DNA from: Streptomyces tirandamycinicus
GTDB taxonomy: Bacteria > Actinomycetota > Actinomycetes > Streptomycetales > Streptomycetaceae
Length of the DNA stretch: 64,000 nucleotides
Direction: 5' to 3'
Assembly (NCBI RefSeq): GCF_003097515.1
Contig: NZ_CP029188.1
Coordinates: 496,001 to 560,000 of the forward strand
The stretch's first letter is position 1. Each line of letters starts with the position of its first letter. This document shows, in pieces, positions 52,485 to 60,820 of this stretch. A program made the position numbers and the translations under genes. Below the pieces are notes generated by a model. It made no database searches. It saw only the letters and a program-made list of their open reading frames with translations, and had not been told where the DNA came from.

Positions 52485-52767
52485 GTTTCCGGCGGTGGCG
52501 TGACCGGCGGCCGGGCGGGCCCCGGGCCCGGACCGGGGACGACGGACTGGGCCGGCGCCGCACCGGAGGCGGCCGGTCCGCGCGGCCGAAGAGGCCGGGA
52601 CCGGCCGCGCGGCCGGGGCGGCAGGGACCGGCTGCCTGACCAGGAGACCGACGGTGCCCATGGGATCGCCGCTCGCTGGCCGGCCGGGGGCCCGACCGTC
52701 CACCCGTGTCCGGATCTGACAGAACATGGTCATTGCGGCCACCGCGGCGAGCGGAAACGATTGACGC

Positions 52768-53754
52768 ATGCTCCCACCGCACAGGGTCGTCATCGCCGCC
52801 TTTCCGGGTGTCGAACTGCTCGACGTCACGGGTCCGGCCGAGGTCTTCTCGGTCGCCGCACGAGTCGGCGGCAACGGCCGATCCGGCTACACCGTCCGGA
52901 TCGCGACAGCCGACGGTGAACCGGTGGCCACCTCCAGCGGCATCCGGCTGTTGGCCGACCTGACGCTGGACGAGGTGATCGGCGACGTGGACACCCTGCT
53001 CGTGGCGGGAGCGGTCCATGTGGAGGGCCACCAGGTGGAGCCGGTGCTCGACCGCGGGATCATCGACTGGCTCGACCGGCTGCGTGAAGCGGAGCCCGGG
53101 CCCCACCGGATCGGCTCCGTCTGCGCCGGCGCACACCTACTGGCCGCTGCGGGCCTGCTGGACGGCCTTTCCGCCACGACCCACTGGGTGACCGCCGCGC
53201 GGCTGGCCGCCGACCATCCGCGGGTCAGCGTCGATCCGGACCCGATCTTCATCCGGGCCGGCCGGCTGTGGACCTGCGCCGGTATCACGTCGGGGATGGA
53301 CATGGCGCTGGCGATGGTCGCCGAGGACCGGGGACCCGAACTGGCCCTGGCCACGGCCCGGATGATGGTCATGTACGTCAAACGCGCCGGGGGCCAGAGC
53401 CAGTTCAGTGTGCCGCTCGCGGTGCCGGCCGCTCCCGGCGACCGCTTCGACGACCTGCGTACGTGGATCGGCGAGCACCTCACCGAGGATCTGTCCGCCG
53501 ACGCCCTGGCCACCCGGCTGCACCTGAGCGTGCGCCACTTCTCCCGGCTGTTCCGCCGGCGCACCGGCACCACCCCGGCCGCCTACGTCGAGTCCGTCCG
53601 GCTGGAGGAAGCCCGCCGGTTGCTCCAGGACGGCGACCACGGCCTGCCGGAGATCGCCGCCGTCAGCGGCCTCGGCTCCGTGGAGAGCCTGCACCGTTCC
53701 TTCCGGCGTCGCCTGGGCACCACCCCCGCCGAGTACCGGCGCCGCTTCCGCTGA
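52768..53754 (+). CDS. GlxA-family transcriptional regulator (DJ-1/PfpI plus AraC HTH)
   Basis: A 328-residue regulator. The N-terminal DJ-1/PfpI-like domain (VVIAAFPGVELLDVTGPAEVF) carries the nucleophile-elbow segment RIGSVCAGAHLLAAAGLLDG with Cys near residue 118. The C-terminal AraC-type double HTH runs from DALATRLHLSVRHFSRLFRRRTG to the end. The upstream region contains the tRNA gene. It may control the downstream metallo-beta-lactamase-fold gene, 147 bases further on. Confidence 0.93.
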   Translation: MLPPHRVVIAAFPGVELLDVTGPAEVFSVAARVGGNGRSGYTVRIATADGEPVATSSGIRLLADLTLDEVIGDVDTLLVAGAVHVEGHQVEPVLDRGIIDWLDRLREAEPGPHRIGSVCAGAHLLAAAGLLDGLSATTHWVTAARLAADHPRVSVDPDPIFIRAGRLWTCAGITSGMDMALAMVAEDRGPELALATARMMVMYVKRAGGQSQFSVPLAVPAAPGDRFDDLRTWIGEHLTEDLSADALATRLHLSVRHFSRLFRRRTGTTPAAYVESVRLEEARRLLQDGDHGLPEIAAVSGLGSVESLHRSFRRRLGTTPAEYRRRFR

Positions 53755-53901
53755 CCTCGGAGCACCGCCACGCCAACGACCGCCCCACCGACCGCCCCAC
53801 CTCGACCCACCCCGTCCCCGGCCGTGCCGCGGACCGCCGCCGCACGGAGGGCCGTCCTGCCCGCACCGGCGGCACGCCAGGAATCAACCAGGGAGAAGCC
53901 C

Positions 53902-54660
53902 GTGTCCCCCACCAAGGTCGTCCCGATCCCCGTCATGGGCCGGCACAGCATCAACGCCTACCTGCTGCTGGGCCGCCGGCCCGTCGTCGTCGACGCGGGT
54001 ACACCCGGCAGCGGCGGAAGGATCCGCGATCAGATCGCCGCACACGGTGTGGACCCGACCGACGTGTCGCTGATCGTCATCACCCACGGCCACATCGACC
54101 ACTTCGGTTCCGCCGCCGAACTCCACCGCCTGACCGGAGCGCCGGTGGCGGGGCACATCGCCGACCTCGGGCCCTACCGCAGCGGCCGGGCCCGCGAACC
54201 CTATCTGCCCACCGGTCCGATGGGCCGCCTCATGGCGAGGAGCAGGAAGCTGCACCTGAAGGCGGAACCGCTCGAACCCGGCGTACTGGTGCGGGGCGAG
54301 ACGGACCTGGAGGACTTCGGGATCGACGCGCGGATCATGCCCACCCCCGGGCACACCGCCGGTTCGATCTCCGTCCTCACCGGCCGGGGAGACCTCGTCG
54401 CAGGCGACCTGGTCGCCAACTCCTTCATGGGACTCGTCCCCGGCAGACCGGCCAACCCTCCCTTCCACGACGATCCGCTGCACAACCTGGCCAGTCTGCG
54501 GAGGATGCTCGACCTGGACCCCACCAGGCTCCACGTCGGGCACGGCACCCCGCTGGAGCCCGACCGGGTCCGGCGCTGGGCGGCCCGGGAGCACAGGCGG
54601 CTGACCCGGCTCGCGGCAGCCGGGCGGCTCCCCACCCGTACGGAGACGGAAGCGGTCTGA
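53902..54660 (+). CDS. metallo-beta-lactamase-fold hydrolase
   Basis: A 252-residue MBL-fold protein with HGHIDHFG (HxHxDH zinc motif), PTPGHTAGS (third His), and VAGDLVAN (bridging Asp). It resembles general MBL hydrolases such as lactonases, thioesterases or glyoxalase-like enzymes. The GTG at 53902 after AGGGAGAAGC is preferred to the ATG at 53824, which would add an unconserved leader. It follows the GlxA-type regulator. Confidence 0.9.
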   Translation: MSPTKVVPIPVMGRHSINAYLLLGRRPVVVDAGTPGSGGRIRDQIAAHGVDPTDVSLIVITHGHIDHFGSAAELHRLTGAPVAGHIADLGPYRSGRAREPYLPTGPMGRLMARSRKLHLKAEPLEPGVLVRGETDLEDFGIDARIMPTPGHTAGSISVLTGRGDLVAGDLVANSFMGLVPGRPANPPFHDDPLHNLASLRRMLDLDPTRLHVGHGTPLEPDRVRRWAAREHRRLTRLAAAGRLPTRTETEAV

Positions 54661-54778
54661 CCACGGCCGCCCGGGCCCACCCCCCGGTACGCGTTCACCC
54701 ACGGGTCCGGGCAGACTGGGCGTAGCCCGAGGCGCCGTCCGGGTGCCCCGACCGGGGTGGCCGACCGGCTGGCCGACC

Positions 54779-54834
54779 GGGGACGGAAACCCTTCTTGCC
54801 GGTGCCGGGGACGGAATCCTTTCTTGCTGGTGCC
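54779..54834. repeat. two 28-bp tandem direct repeats before the pseudouridine synthase gene
   Basis: Units at 54779-54806 and 54807-54834 share 25 of 28 bases and start with GGGGACGGAA. They are preceded by a duplicated GGCCGACCGG. The repeat sits in the in-frame extension of the pseudouridine synthase frame, which argues that the real start is downstream. Confidence 0.8.
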
Positions 54835-54876
54835 GGGGGCGCGCCCCGGCCGGTACGGGGACGAGGTGCGGGAGCT

Positions 54877-55821
54877 GTGGGACGCGGACGACGGGCGGCG
54901 CCGGTGGCTCCGCTGCCGCAGCGGGACGGGATCGACCCGGTGCGGCTCCGGCTGCCCGCGGACCCGGACGGGGCCTGGCCCACCGTGCGGGACCACCTCG
55001 TCCACCGGTTCGCCGGGACGGTGGGCGCCGGGCGGGTGGACGCCATGCTGCGGCAGGGGCGGTTCGTCGGTACGGAGGGTCCGCTCACCGCGGACGAGCC
55101 GTACACCGCCGGGCGCTGCGTCTGGTTCCACCGCGACTTCGCGCCCGAGGTCCCGGTGCCGTTCGAGGTCGGGATCGTCCACCGCGACGAGCGGCTGGTG
55201 ATCGCCGACAAGCCGCACTTCCTGGCGACCACGCCGCGTGGCAGTCACATCACGGAGACCGCGCTGGCCCGGCTGCGGCGCGAGCTGGGGCTGCCCGCAC
55301 TCCAGCCGGCGCACCGGCTGGACCGGCTCACCGCGGGGCTCGTGCTGTTCGTCGTGCGTCCCGGGGACCGGGGCGCGTACCAGACGCTGTTCCGCGACCG
55401 CCGGGTGCGCAAGGAGTACGAGGCGGTGGCCCCGTACGACCCGGGGGTGGCGCTGCCCGTGACGGTACGCAGCCGCATCGAGAAGGAGCGCGGGGTGCCC
55501 GCGGCGCGGGTGGTGCCGGGCGAGCCGAACAGCGAGAGCCGGATCGAGCTGCTGGAGCGGCGGGGCGGGCTGGGCCGGTACCGGCTGCTGCCGGCCACCG
55601 GCCGTACCCACCAGCTGCGGGTGCACATGAACGGCGTCGGGCTGCCGATCCTGAACGACCCGCTGTATCCGGCGGTGCTCCCCGAGGGGCCGGAGGACTT
55701 CTCCCGCCCGCTGCAACTGCTGGCGCGGACGCTGGAGTTCACCGACCCCTTCACCGGTGAGCGGCGGTTCTTCGGCAGCCGCCGCCGGCTGGCTCAGTGG
55801 CCGCGGTCGATCCACTCCTGA
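54877..55821 (+). CDS. RluA-family pseudouridine synthase
   Basis: A 314-residue enzyme that isomerises uridine in rRNA or tRNA. The catalytic Asp lies in HRLDRLTAGLVLFV, the fold is marked by VHRDERLVIADKPHFLATTPRG and the C-terminal RYRLLPATGRTHQLRVHMNGVGLPILNDPLY. The start is uncertain: the frame opens at 54757, but that part consists of direct repeats, so I prefer the GTG at 54877. The gene overlaps the converging metallo-beta-lactamase gene by 28 bases at the 3' ends. Confidence 0.88.
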   Translation: MGRGRRAAPVAPLPQRDGIDPVRLRLPADPDGAWPTVRDHLVHRFAGTVGAGRVDAMLRQGRFVGTEGPLTADEPYTAGRCVWFHRDFAPEVPVPFEVGIVHRDERLVIADKPHFLATTPRGSHITETALARLRRELGLPALQPAHRLDRLTAGLVLFVVRPGDRGAYQTLFRDRRVRKEYEAVAPYDPGVALPVTVRSRIEKERGVPAARVVPGEPNSESRIELLERRGGLGRYRLLPATGRTHQLRVHMNGVGLPILNDPLYPAVLPEGPEDFSRPLQLLARTLEFTDPFTGERRFFGSRRRLAQWPRSIHS

Positions 55822-56423
55822 AGGTGCGGCGCCTCGGCGCCGATGGTGGTCGTCTCGCCGTGCCCCGGGCGGACCAGCGTCCGCGGCGGAAGCGTGAGCA
55901 GCCTGCCGCGGATCGAGTCGATGATCGTAGGGAAGTCGGAGAACGACCGGCCGGTCGCTCCCGGGCCGCCCTGGAAGAGGGTGTCCCCGGTGAGGACGGT
56001 GACCAGCTCGGGGACGTGGAGGCAGACCGCGCCGGGTGCGTGGCCGGGGGTGTGCAGGACGGTCAGTGCGACGCCGGCGACGGTCAGGGTCTGCCCGTCG
56101 GCGAGTTCGCCGTCGGGGGCGCGGCCGGGGTGGGTCTGCTTCCACAGGGGGAGGTCGTCCGGGTGCAGCAGCACCGGCGCTCCGGTGGCGTCGGCGAGTG
56201 CCGGGGCCGCGTCGATGTGGTCGTTGTGCGCGTGGGTGCAGACGACGGCGCGCAGGGTCCGGCCGCCGAGGGCGGCGATGATCGCGTCGGCGTCGTGGGC
56301 GGCGTCGACGACGATCGCCTCCTCGTCGTCACCGACGATCCAGACGTTGTTGTCGACCTCCCAGGTGCCGCCGTCGAGGGAGAAGGTGCCGGAGGTGACC
56401 AGCAGGTCCACGCGGGCGGTCAC
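55794..56423 (-). CDS. metallo-beta-lactamase-fold hydrolase coupled to the mycothiol dehydrogenase
   Basis: A 209-residue MBL-fold protein with [18 protein letters not shown] and [10 protein letters not shown] motifs, typical of glyoxalase II-like thioester hydrolases. The GTG start overlaps the stop of the dehydrogenase in a GTGA arrangement (56420-56423), so the two are translationally coupled. Its likely task is to hydrolyse the S-formylmycothiol produced by the dehydrogenase; this pairing is common in actinobacteria, but the assignment is inferred from position. Confidence 0.9.
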   Translation of the reverse strand: MTARVDLLVTSGTFSLDGGTWEVDNNVWIVGDDEEAIVVDAAHDADAIIAALGGRTLRAVVCTHAHNDHIDAAPALADATGAPVLLHPDDLPLWKQTHPGRAPDGELADGQTLTVAGVALTVLHTPGHAPGAVCLHVPELVTVLTGDTLFQGGPGATGRSFSDFPTIIDSIRGRLLTLPPRTLVRPGHGETTTIGAEAPHLQEWIDRGH

Positions 56424-57505
56424 AGGACCACCACCGAGCGGAGTACGTCGCCGGCGTGCATACGGGCGAAGGCCTTCTCCACGTCGCCGAGTCCGATGGT
56501 CTCGGTGACGAAGGCGTCGAGGTCGATCCGCCCCTGCAGGTGCAGATCGACGAGCATGGGGAAGTCGCGGGAGGGCAGGCAGTCGCCGTACCAGGAGGAC
56601 TTGAGCGCCCCGCCCCGGCCGAAGACGTCGAGGAGCGGGAGGTCCAGCTTCATGTCGGGGGTGGGGACGCCGACGAGGACGAGCGTGCCGGCGAGGTCGC
56701 GGGCGTAGAAGGCCTGCCGGTAGGTCTCGGGCCGGCCGACGGCGTCGATCACGACGTCCGCGCCGAAGCCGCCGGTCAGCCCGCGGACGGCTTCCACCGG
56801 GTCGCCGGTACGGGAGTTGACGGTGTGGGTGGCGCCCATCGTCCTCGCGGTCTCCAGCTTCCGGTCGTCGATGTCGACGGCGATGACGGTGGTGGCCCCG
56901 GCCAGCCGCGCGCCCACGACGGCCCCGTCGCCGACTCCGCCGCAGCCGATGACGGCGACGGAGTCGCCCCGGCCGACCTGTCCGGTGTTGACGGCGGCGC
57001 CGATGCCGGCCATCACGCCGCAGCCGAGCAGGCCCGCCGCGGCCGGGGAGATCGCGGGGTCGACCTTGGTGCACTGGCCGGCGGCGACCAGGGTCTTCTC
57101 GGCGAACGCGCCGATGCCCAGGGCGGGCGACAGTTCGGTGCCGTCCGTGAGGGTCATCTTCCGCCGGGCGTTGTGGGTGTCGAAGCAGTACCACGGGCGT
57201 CCGCGGGAGCAGGCGCGGCAGCGGCCGCACACGGCGCGCCAGTTGAGGACCACGTAGTCCCCCGGCTCGACCTCGGTCACCCCGTCGCCGACCGACTCGA
57301 CGACGCCGGCCGCCTCGTGCCCGAGGAGGAACGGGAAGTCGTCGTTGATCCCGCCCTGCTTGTAGTGCAGATCGGTGTGGCAGACCCCGCAGGCCTGCAC
57401 CTTCACCACGGCTTCCCCGGGTCCCGGGTCGGGGACGACGATCGTTTCGACCCGCACCGGCTCGTTCTTCCCGGGTGCGATCACACCCTGCACCTGCTGC
57501 GGCAT
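56420..57505 (-). CDS. S-(hydroxymethyl)mycothiol dehydrogenase (class III-like alcohol dehydrogenase)
   Basis: A 361-residue zinc-dependent dehydrogenase that oxidises the formaldehyde-mycothiol adduct. The catalytic zinc ligands ([20 protein letters not shown]) and the structural zinc cysteines ([15 protein letters not shown]) are present. The Rossmann motif is [13 protein letters not shown], and [20 protein letters not shown] is the family N-terminus. The mshC gene in this window supplies mycothiol. It is cotranscribed with the MBL hydrolase downstream. Confidence 0.92.
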   Translation of the reverse strand: MPQQVQGVIAPGKNEPVRVETIVVPDPGPGEAVVKVQACGVCHTDLHYKQGGINDDFPFLLGHEAAGVVESVGDGVTEVEPGDYVVLNWRAVCGRCRACSRGRPWYCFDTHNARRKMTLTDGTELSPALGIGAFAEKTLVAAGQCTKVDPAISPAAAGLLGCGVMAGIGAAVNTGQVGRGDSVAVIGCGGVGDGAVVGARLAGATTVIAVDIDDRKLETARTMGATHTVNSRTGDPVEAVRGLTGGFGADVVIDAVGRPETYRQAFYARDLAGTLVLVGVPTPDMKLDLPLLDVFGRGGALKSSWYGDCLPSRDFPMLVDLHLQGRIDLDAFVTETIGLGDVEKAFARMHAGDVLRSVVVL

Positions 57506-57592
57506 TGCCAGACCTGCCCTTCGTCGCGCAGTGGACGTCGTCCCCCACTATGGCGTGCGGTGGGCCTCCGGCGTGCGGTGGGCGCGGTACGT

Positions 57593-57622
57593 GCGAGCCG
57601 GCGCGAGCCGGCGCGAGCCGGA
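57593..57622. repeat. three 10-bp tandem repeats
   Basis: GCGAGCCGGC repeats at 57593-57602 and 57603-57612, with a third copy at 57613-57622 that differs in its last base. It lies in the 232-base gap between the dehydrogenase and permease genes. A GCGTGCGGTGGGC unit is also duplicated just before it. Confidence 0.75.
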
Positions 57623-57668
57623 CGCCGAAGGGGCGTCCGGCTCGTGCGGCATCGGGCTCGTGCGGCAT

Positions 57669-57698
57669 CCGGGCCGCCCCGGGCTCGGGGCGGCCCGG
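57669..57698 (-). terminator. terminator after the amino-acid permease
   Basis: A perfect 13-bp stem, CCGGGCCGCCCCG (57669-57681) and its complement (57686-57698), with loop GGCT. It lies 39 bases beyond the permease stop codon. Confidence 0.8.
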
Positions 57699-57737
57699 CG
57701 GGACGCGCCGGGGGGTGCCGTGCGGCGCCCCGGCGGA

Positions 57738-59201
57738 TCAGGCGTCCCGGTCCCCGGCGGCGATCCGCCGGACCCGGTTGCGGACGACGTACCAGCCGGC
57801 GACCAGGGCGAGCGCGATCAGCGGCAGGCAGTTGACGGTGGTGCGGCTGATGCCGCCGTCCATCCACATCAGGACCAGGACGGAGGCCAGGAAGGCCAGC
57901 GTGACGAGCTGGGTCCAGGGGGCCCAGGGCAGACGGTAGGACGGCCGGCCGACCAGGCCCGCCTTGGAGCGGTTCACGAACAGCAGCGAGCAGACCATGA
58001 TCATGCCCCAGGTGCCGATGATGCCGATGGAGGCGAAGTTCAGCACCAGCTCGAAGGCGTCACCCGGCATCACGTAGTTCAGGAAGACGCCGACGACGCC
58101 GAAGCCCGCGGTGAGCAGGATGCCGCCGTACGGGACGCCGCCCCTGTTCATGACTCCGGTGAACTTCGGCGCGGAACCCGACAGGGACATGGAGCGCAGG
58201 ATGCGGCCGGTGGAGTAGAGGCCGGAGTTGAGGCTGGAGAGTGCGGCGGTGAGCACGACGAGGTTCATGATGCTCGCGGCGCCGGGGATGCCGAGCTTGT
58301 TGAAGACGGTGACGAAGGGGCTCTGGTCGCCGGTGTAGGCCGTGTACGGCAGCAGCAGCGAGAGGAGCACCACGGAGCCGACGTAGAAGATGCCGACCCG
58401 CCACATGATCGAGTTGATCGCCTTCGGCATGATCTTCTCGGGGTTCTCGGTCTCACCGGCGGCGACGCCGCACAGCTCGACGGAGGCGTAGGCGAACACG
58501 ACGCCCTGGATGAGCAGCAGCATCGGCATGACACCGCCGGGGAAGACGCCGCCGTTGTCCGCGATGGTGGACAGGCCCGGGGTGTGGCCGCCGACCTCGT
58601 GCTGGGTGACCACGAGGAAGATGCCGATCAGCATGAAGAGCACCAGTGCGCCGACCTTGACGATCGCGAACCAGAACTCCATCTCCCCGAAGTACTTCAC
58701 CGAGATGAGGTTGGCGGTGAGCACCACCGCGAGGGCGATCAGCGCGAGGACCCACTGCGGGACGTCGCTGAAGGCCGCCCAGTAGTGGGCGAACACCGCG
58801 GCGGCGGTGATGTCCGCGATGGCGGTGGTCGACCAGTTCAGGAAGTACAGCCAGCCGGCGGTGAAGGCGCCCTTCTCGCCCATGAACTCACGCGCGTAGG
58901 AGACGAAGGCCCCGGAGGAGGGGCGGTAGAGGACCAGCTCGCCGAGCGCGCGGACGACGAAGAACGCGAAGACGCCGCAGAGGGCGTACGCGATGAAGAG
59001 CGACGGGCCGGCGCTGGCCATCCGGCCGCCCGCTCCCAGGAAGAGGCCCGTACCGATGGCGCCGCCGATGGCGATCATGTTGATGTGCCGCGACTTGAGG
59101 TCCTTGCGGTACCCGGCGTCTCCGGCGTCCACGTGGGGGGTGCCGGTCGCCGGGGTGGGGGCGACGGGCGTGTCGGCCGCAGTCATGGTGCGGTCACTCA
59201 T
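57738..59201 (-). CDS. amino-acid permease, AnsP/CycA type
   Basis: A 487-residue APC-superfamily transporter with about 12 membrane segments. The signature KSRHINMIAIGGAIGTGLFLGAGGRMASAGPSL marks the amino-acid transporter (AAT) family. Substrates of close relatives are asparagine or D-serine/D-alanine/glycine; the sequence does not tell them apart. Its upstream region carries an inverted repeat (59357-59381). Confidence 0.9.
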   Translation of the reverse strand: MSDRTMTAADTPVAPTPATGTPHVDAGDAGYRKDLKSRHINMIAIGGAIGTGLFLGAGGRMASAGPSLFIAYALCGVFAFFVVRALGELVLYRPSSGAFVSYAREFMGEKGAFTAGWLYFLNWSTTAIADITAAAVFAHYWAAFSDVPQWVLALIALAVVLTANLISVKYFGEMEFWFAIVKVGALVLFMLIGIFLVVTQHEVGGHTPGLSTIADNGGVFPGGVMPMLLLIQGVVFAYASVELCGVAAGETENPEKIMPKAINSIMWRVGIFYVGSVVLLSLLLPYTAYTGDQSPFVTVFNKLGIPGAASIMNLVVLTAALSSLNSGLYSTGRILRSMSLSGSAPKFTGVMNRGGVPYGGILLTAGFGVVGVFLNYVMPGDAFELVLNFASIGIIGTWGMIMVCSLLFVNRSKAGLVGRPSYRLPWAPWTQLVTLAFLASVLVLMWMDGGISRTTVNCLPLIALALVAGWYVVRNRVRRIAAGDRDA

Positions 59202-59356
59202 GTAGATGTTCGCCTTCGTGAGGGGATGTGCGGTGCCGGAGGTCCTCCGGCGGCCTTTCTGCGGTGTGGACGAAGGTCACCGCGGCGAGGCCGGGCGGGC
59301 ACAGACGACCCGACACCCTATGGTCAGGGCTGCCCTGGGATTTTGGCAGTGGCGAA

Positions 59357-59381
59357 CCTCACTCAGACACATATCTGAGGT
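59357..59381. promoter_or_regulatory. inverted repeat upstream of the amino-acid permease
   Basis: CTCAGA (59362-59367) and TCTGAG (59374-59379) with a 6-base spacer, overlapping a second pairing ACCTCA (59357-59362) with TGAGGT (59376-59381). It lies about 155 bases before the permease start. The gap 59202-59443 has no gene. It may be an operator for the permease, or a hairpin past the converging GntR gene. Confidence 0.4.
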
Positions 59382-59443
59382 ATTTCAGAGGTTGCGACAA
59401 GATGAAGCAAGGTCATCTCGCCGCATCAAAGGAGCCCTGACCT

Positions 59444-60145
59444 TCAGGGAGCGAGTACGTCCAGCTCCTGGAGGGCCCCGGCGGCGATCTCCCGGGTCAG
59501 CCGCTCGGCACGGTCGGCGTCGCCTTCGCGAACGGCCTCGGCGACCCGGACATGGAGGGTGACGGCGGCCGGGTCCGGGTTCTCGAACATCACCCGGTGG
59601 TGGGTGCGGCCGGTGAGCACCTCGGCGACGACGTCGCCGAGACGGGCGAACATCTCGTTGCCGGAGGCGCTGAGCACGATGCGGTGGAACGCGATGTCGT
59701 GCCGGAGGTAGCCCTCCAGCTGATGGCCGCGGGACGTGGCGACCATGCCCAGGGCGCACTCGGTGAGCGCGGCGCACTGCACGGCCGTGGCGTTGCGCGC
59801 GGCGAGCCCGGCGGCGACCGGCTCGACGGCGGAGCGCAGCACGGTCAGCGAGCGCAGCTGGCGGGGCCGGTCGGCACCGGCCAGCCGCCAGCGGATGACG
59901 CGCGGGTCGTAGACGTTCCACTCGTCGGCCGGGCGGACCGTCACCCCGACGCGGCGCCGGGACTCGACGAGGTGCATCGACTCCAGCACCCGGACCACTT
60001 CACGGACCACGGTGCGCGAGACGTCGAAGCGCCGGGCGATCTCGTCGGTGCGCAGCACGCTCGCGGGCGGGTACTCACCCGCGGTGATCGCCAGGCCGAG
60101 GCTGTCCAGTACGTGGGTGTGCAGCCCGTGGCCCTCTGTGGTCAT
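59444..60145 (-). CDS. gntR: GntR-family regulator of gluconate genes (FadR subfamily)
   Basis: A 233-residue regulator. The winged HTH (PASVLRTDEIARRFDVSRTVVREVVRVLESMHLV) precedes an FCD domain with DIAFHRIVLSASGNEMF. It is divergent from gntK and gntP, with two similar half-site motifs in the shared gap (60182-60220), so it probably represses them until gluconate is present. The ATG at 60145 begins MTTEGHGLHTHVLD; an upstream ATG at 60166 would add only seven residues. Confidence 0.88.
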   Translation of the reverse strand: MTTEGHGLHTHVLDSLGLAITAGEYPPASVLRTDEIARRFDVSRTVVREVVRVLESMHLVESRRRVGVTVRPADEWNVYDPRVIRWRLAGADRPRQLRSLTVLRSAVEPVAAGLAARNATAVQCAALTECALGMVATSRGHQLEGYLRHDIAFHRIVLSASGNEMFARLGDVVAEVLTGRTHHRVMFENPDPAAVTLHVRVAEAVREGDADRAERLTREIAAGALQELDVLAP

Positions 60146-60181
60146 GGCCCAAGGGTACGGGGGCACGCCCGGGGAGAAAAA

Positions 60182-60220
60182 GTATGACGTTTACATCTCA
60201 GACTCTTGAATACGTCGTAC
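60182..60220. promoter_or_regulatory. two similar 13-bp elements in inverted orientation, candidate GntR operators
   Basis: GTATGACGTTTAC (60182-60194) and GAATACGTCGTAC (60208-60220); the reverse complement of the second, GTACGACGTATTC, matches the first at 10 of 13 positions. Their centres are 26 bases apart. They lie 37 bases before the gntR start and about 80 before gntK, in the only AT-rich part of the gap. Confidence 0.55.
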
Positions 60221-60301
60221 CTCATAGGTTTCAGTAGCCCACGGCCCGGCGTCCGGCCGGCGTCCGGGCCGATGTCGACGAGGACAGCGAGGCACCCATC
60301 C

Positions 60302-60811
60302 ATGAGCACCCCCCACGTCGTCGTGGTGATGGGCGTGGCAGGGACCGGCAAGACCACCATCGGTCCCCTGCTCGCCGCGTCACTGGGCGTTCCCTACGCC
60401 GAGGGCGACGACTTCCATCCCGCGGACAACATCGCCAAGATGTCCGCGGGCGTCCCGCTGGACGACGCCGACCGCGAGCCGTGGCTCGACGCCATCGGCC
60501 GGTGGGCGCACGGCAGGACCGGCCTCGGCGGTGTCGTCGCCTGCTCCGCGCTCAAGCGGACCTACCGGGACCGCCTGCGGGCCGCCGCCCCGGACGTCGA
60601 GTTCCTGCATCTGACCGGCGACCGCGCCCTGATCGAGCGCCGGATGGCCGAGCGCAAGGGCCACTTCATGCCCACCGCGCTGCTCGACTCGCAGTTCGCC
60701 ACCCTGCAGCCCCTGCAGGGCGACGAGGCCGGCGTCGCCGTCGACGTCGCCGGCTCCCCCCAGGAAATCACCGAGCGGGCCGTCGCCGCGCTGCGCCGGC
60801 TCGAGAACTGA
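60302..60811 (+). CDS. gntK: GntK, gluconokinase
   Basis: A 169-residue kinase that phosphorylates gluconate to 6-phosphogluconate for the pentose phosphate pathway. The P-loop is GVAGTGKTT (residues 11-19), and EGDDFHPADNIAKMSAGVPLDD is a gluconokinase signature that binds substrate. The ATG at 60302 is the family start. It lies 9 bases before gntP. Confidence 0.95.
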   Translation: MSTPHVVVVMGVAGTGKTTIGPLLAASLGVPYAEGDDFHPADNIAKMSAGVPLDDADREPWLDAIGRWAHGRTGLGGVVACSALKRTYRDRLRAAAPDVEFLHLTGDRALIERRMAERKGHFMPTALLDSQFATLQPLQGDEAGVAVDVAGSPQEITERAVAALRRLEN

Positions 60812-60820
60812 GGAAACACC

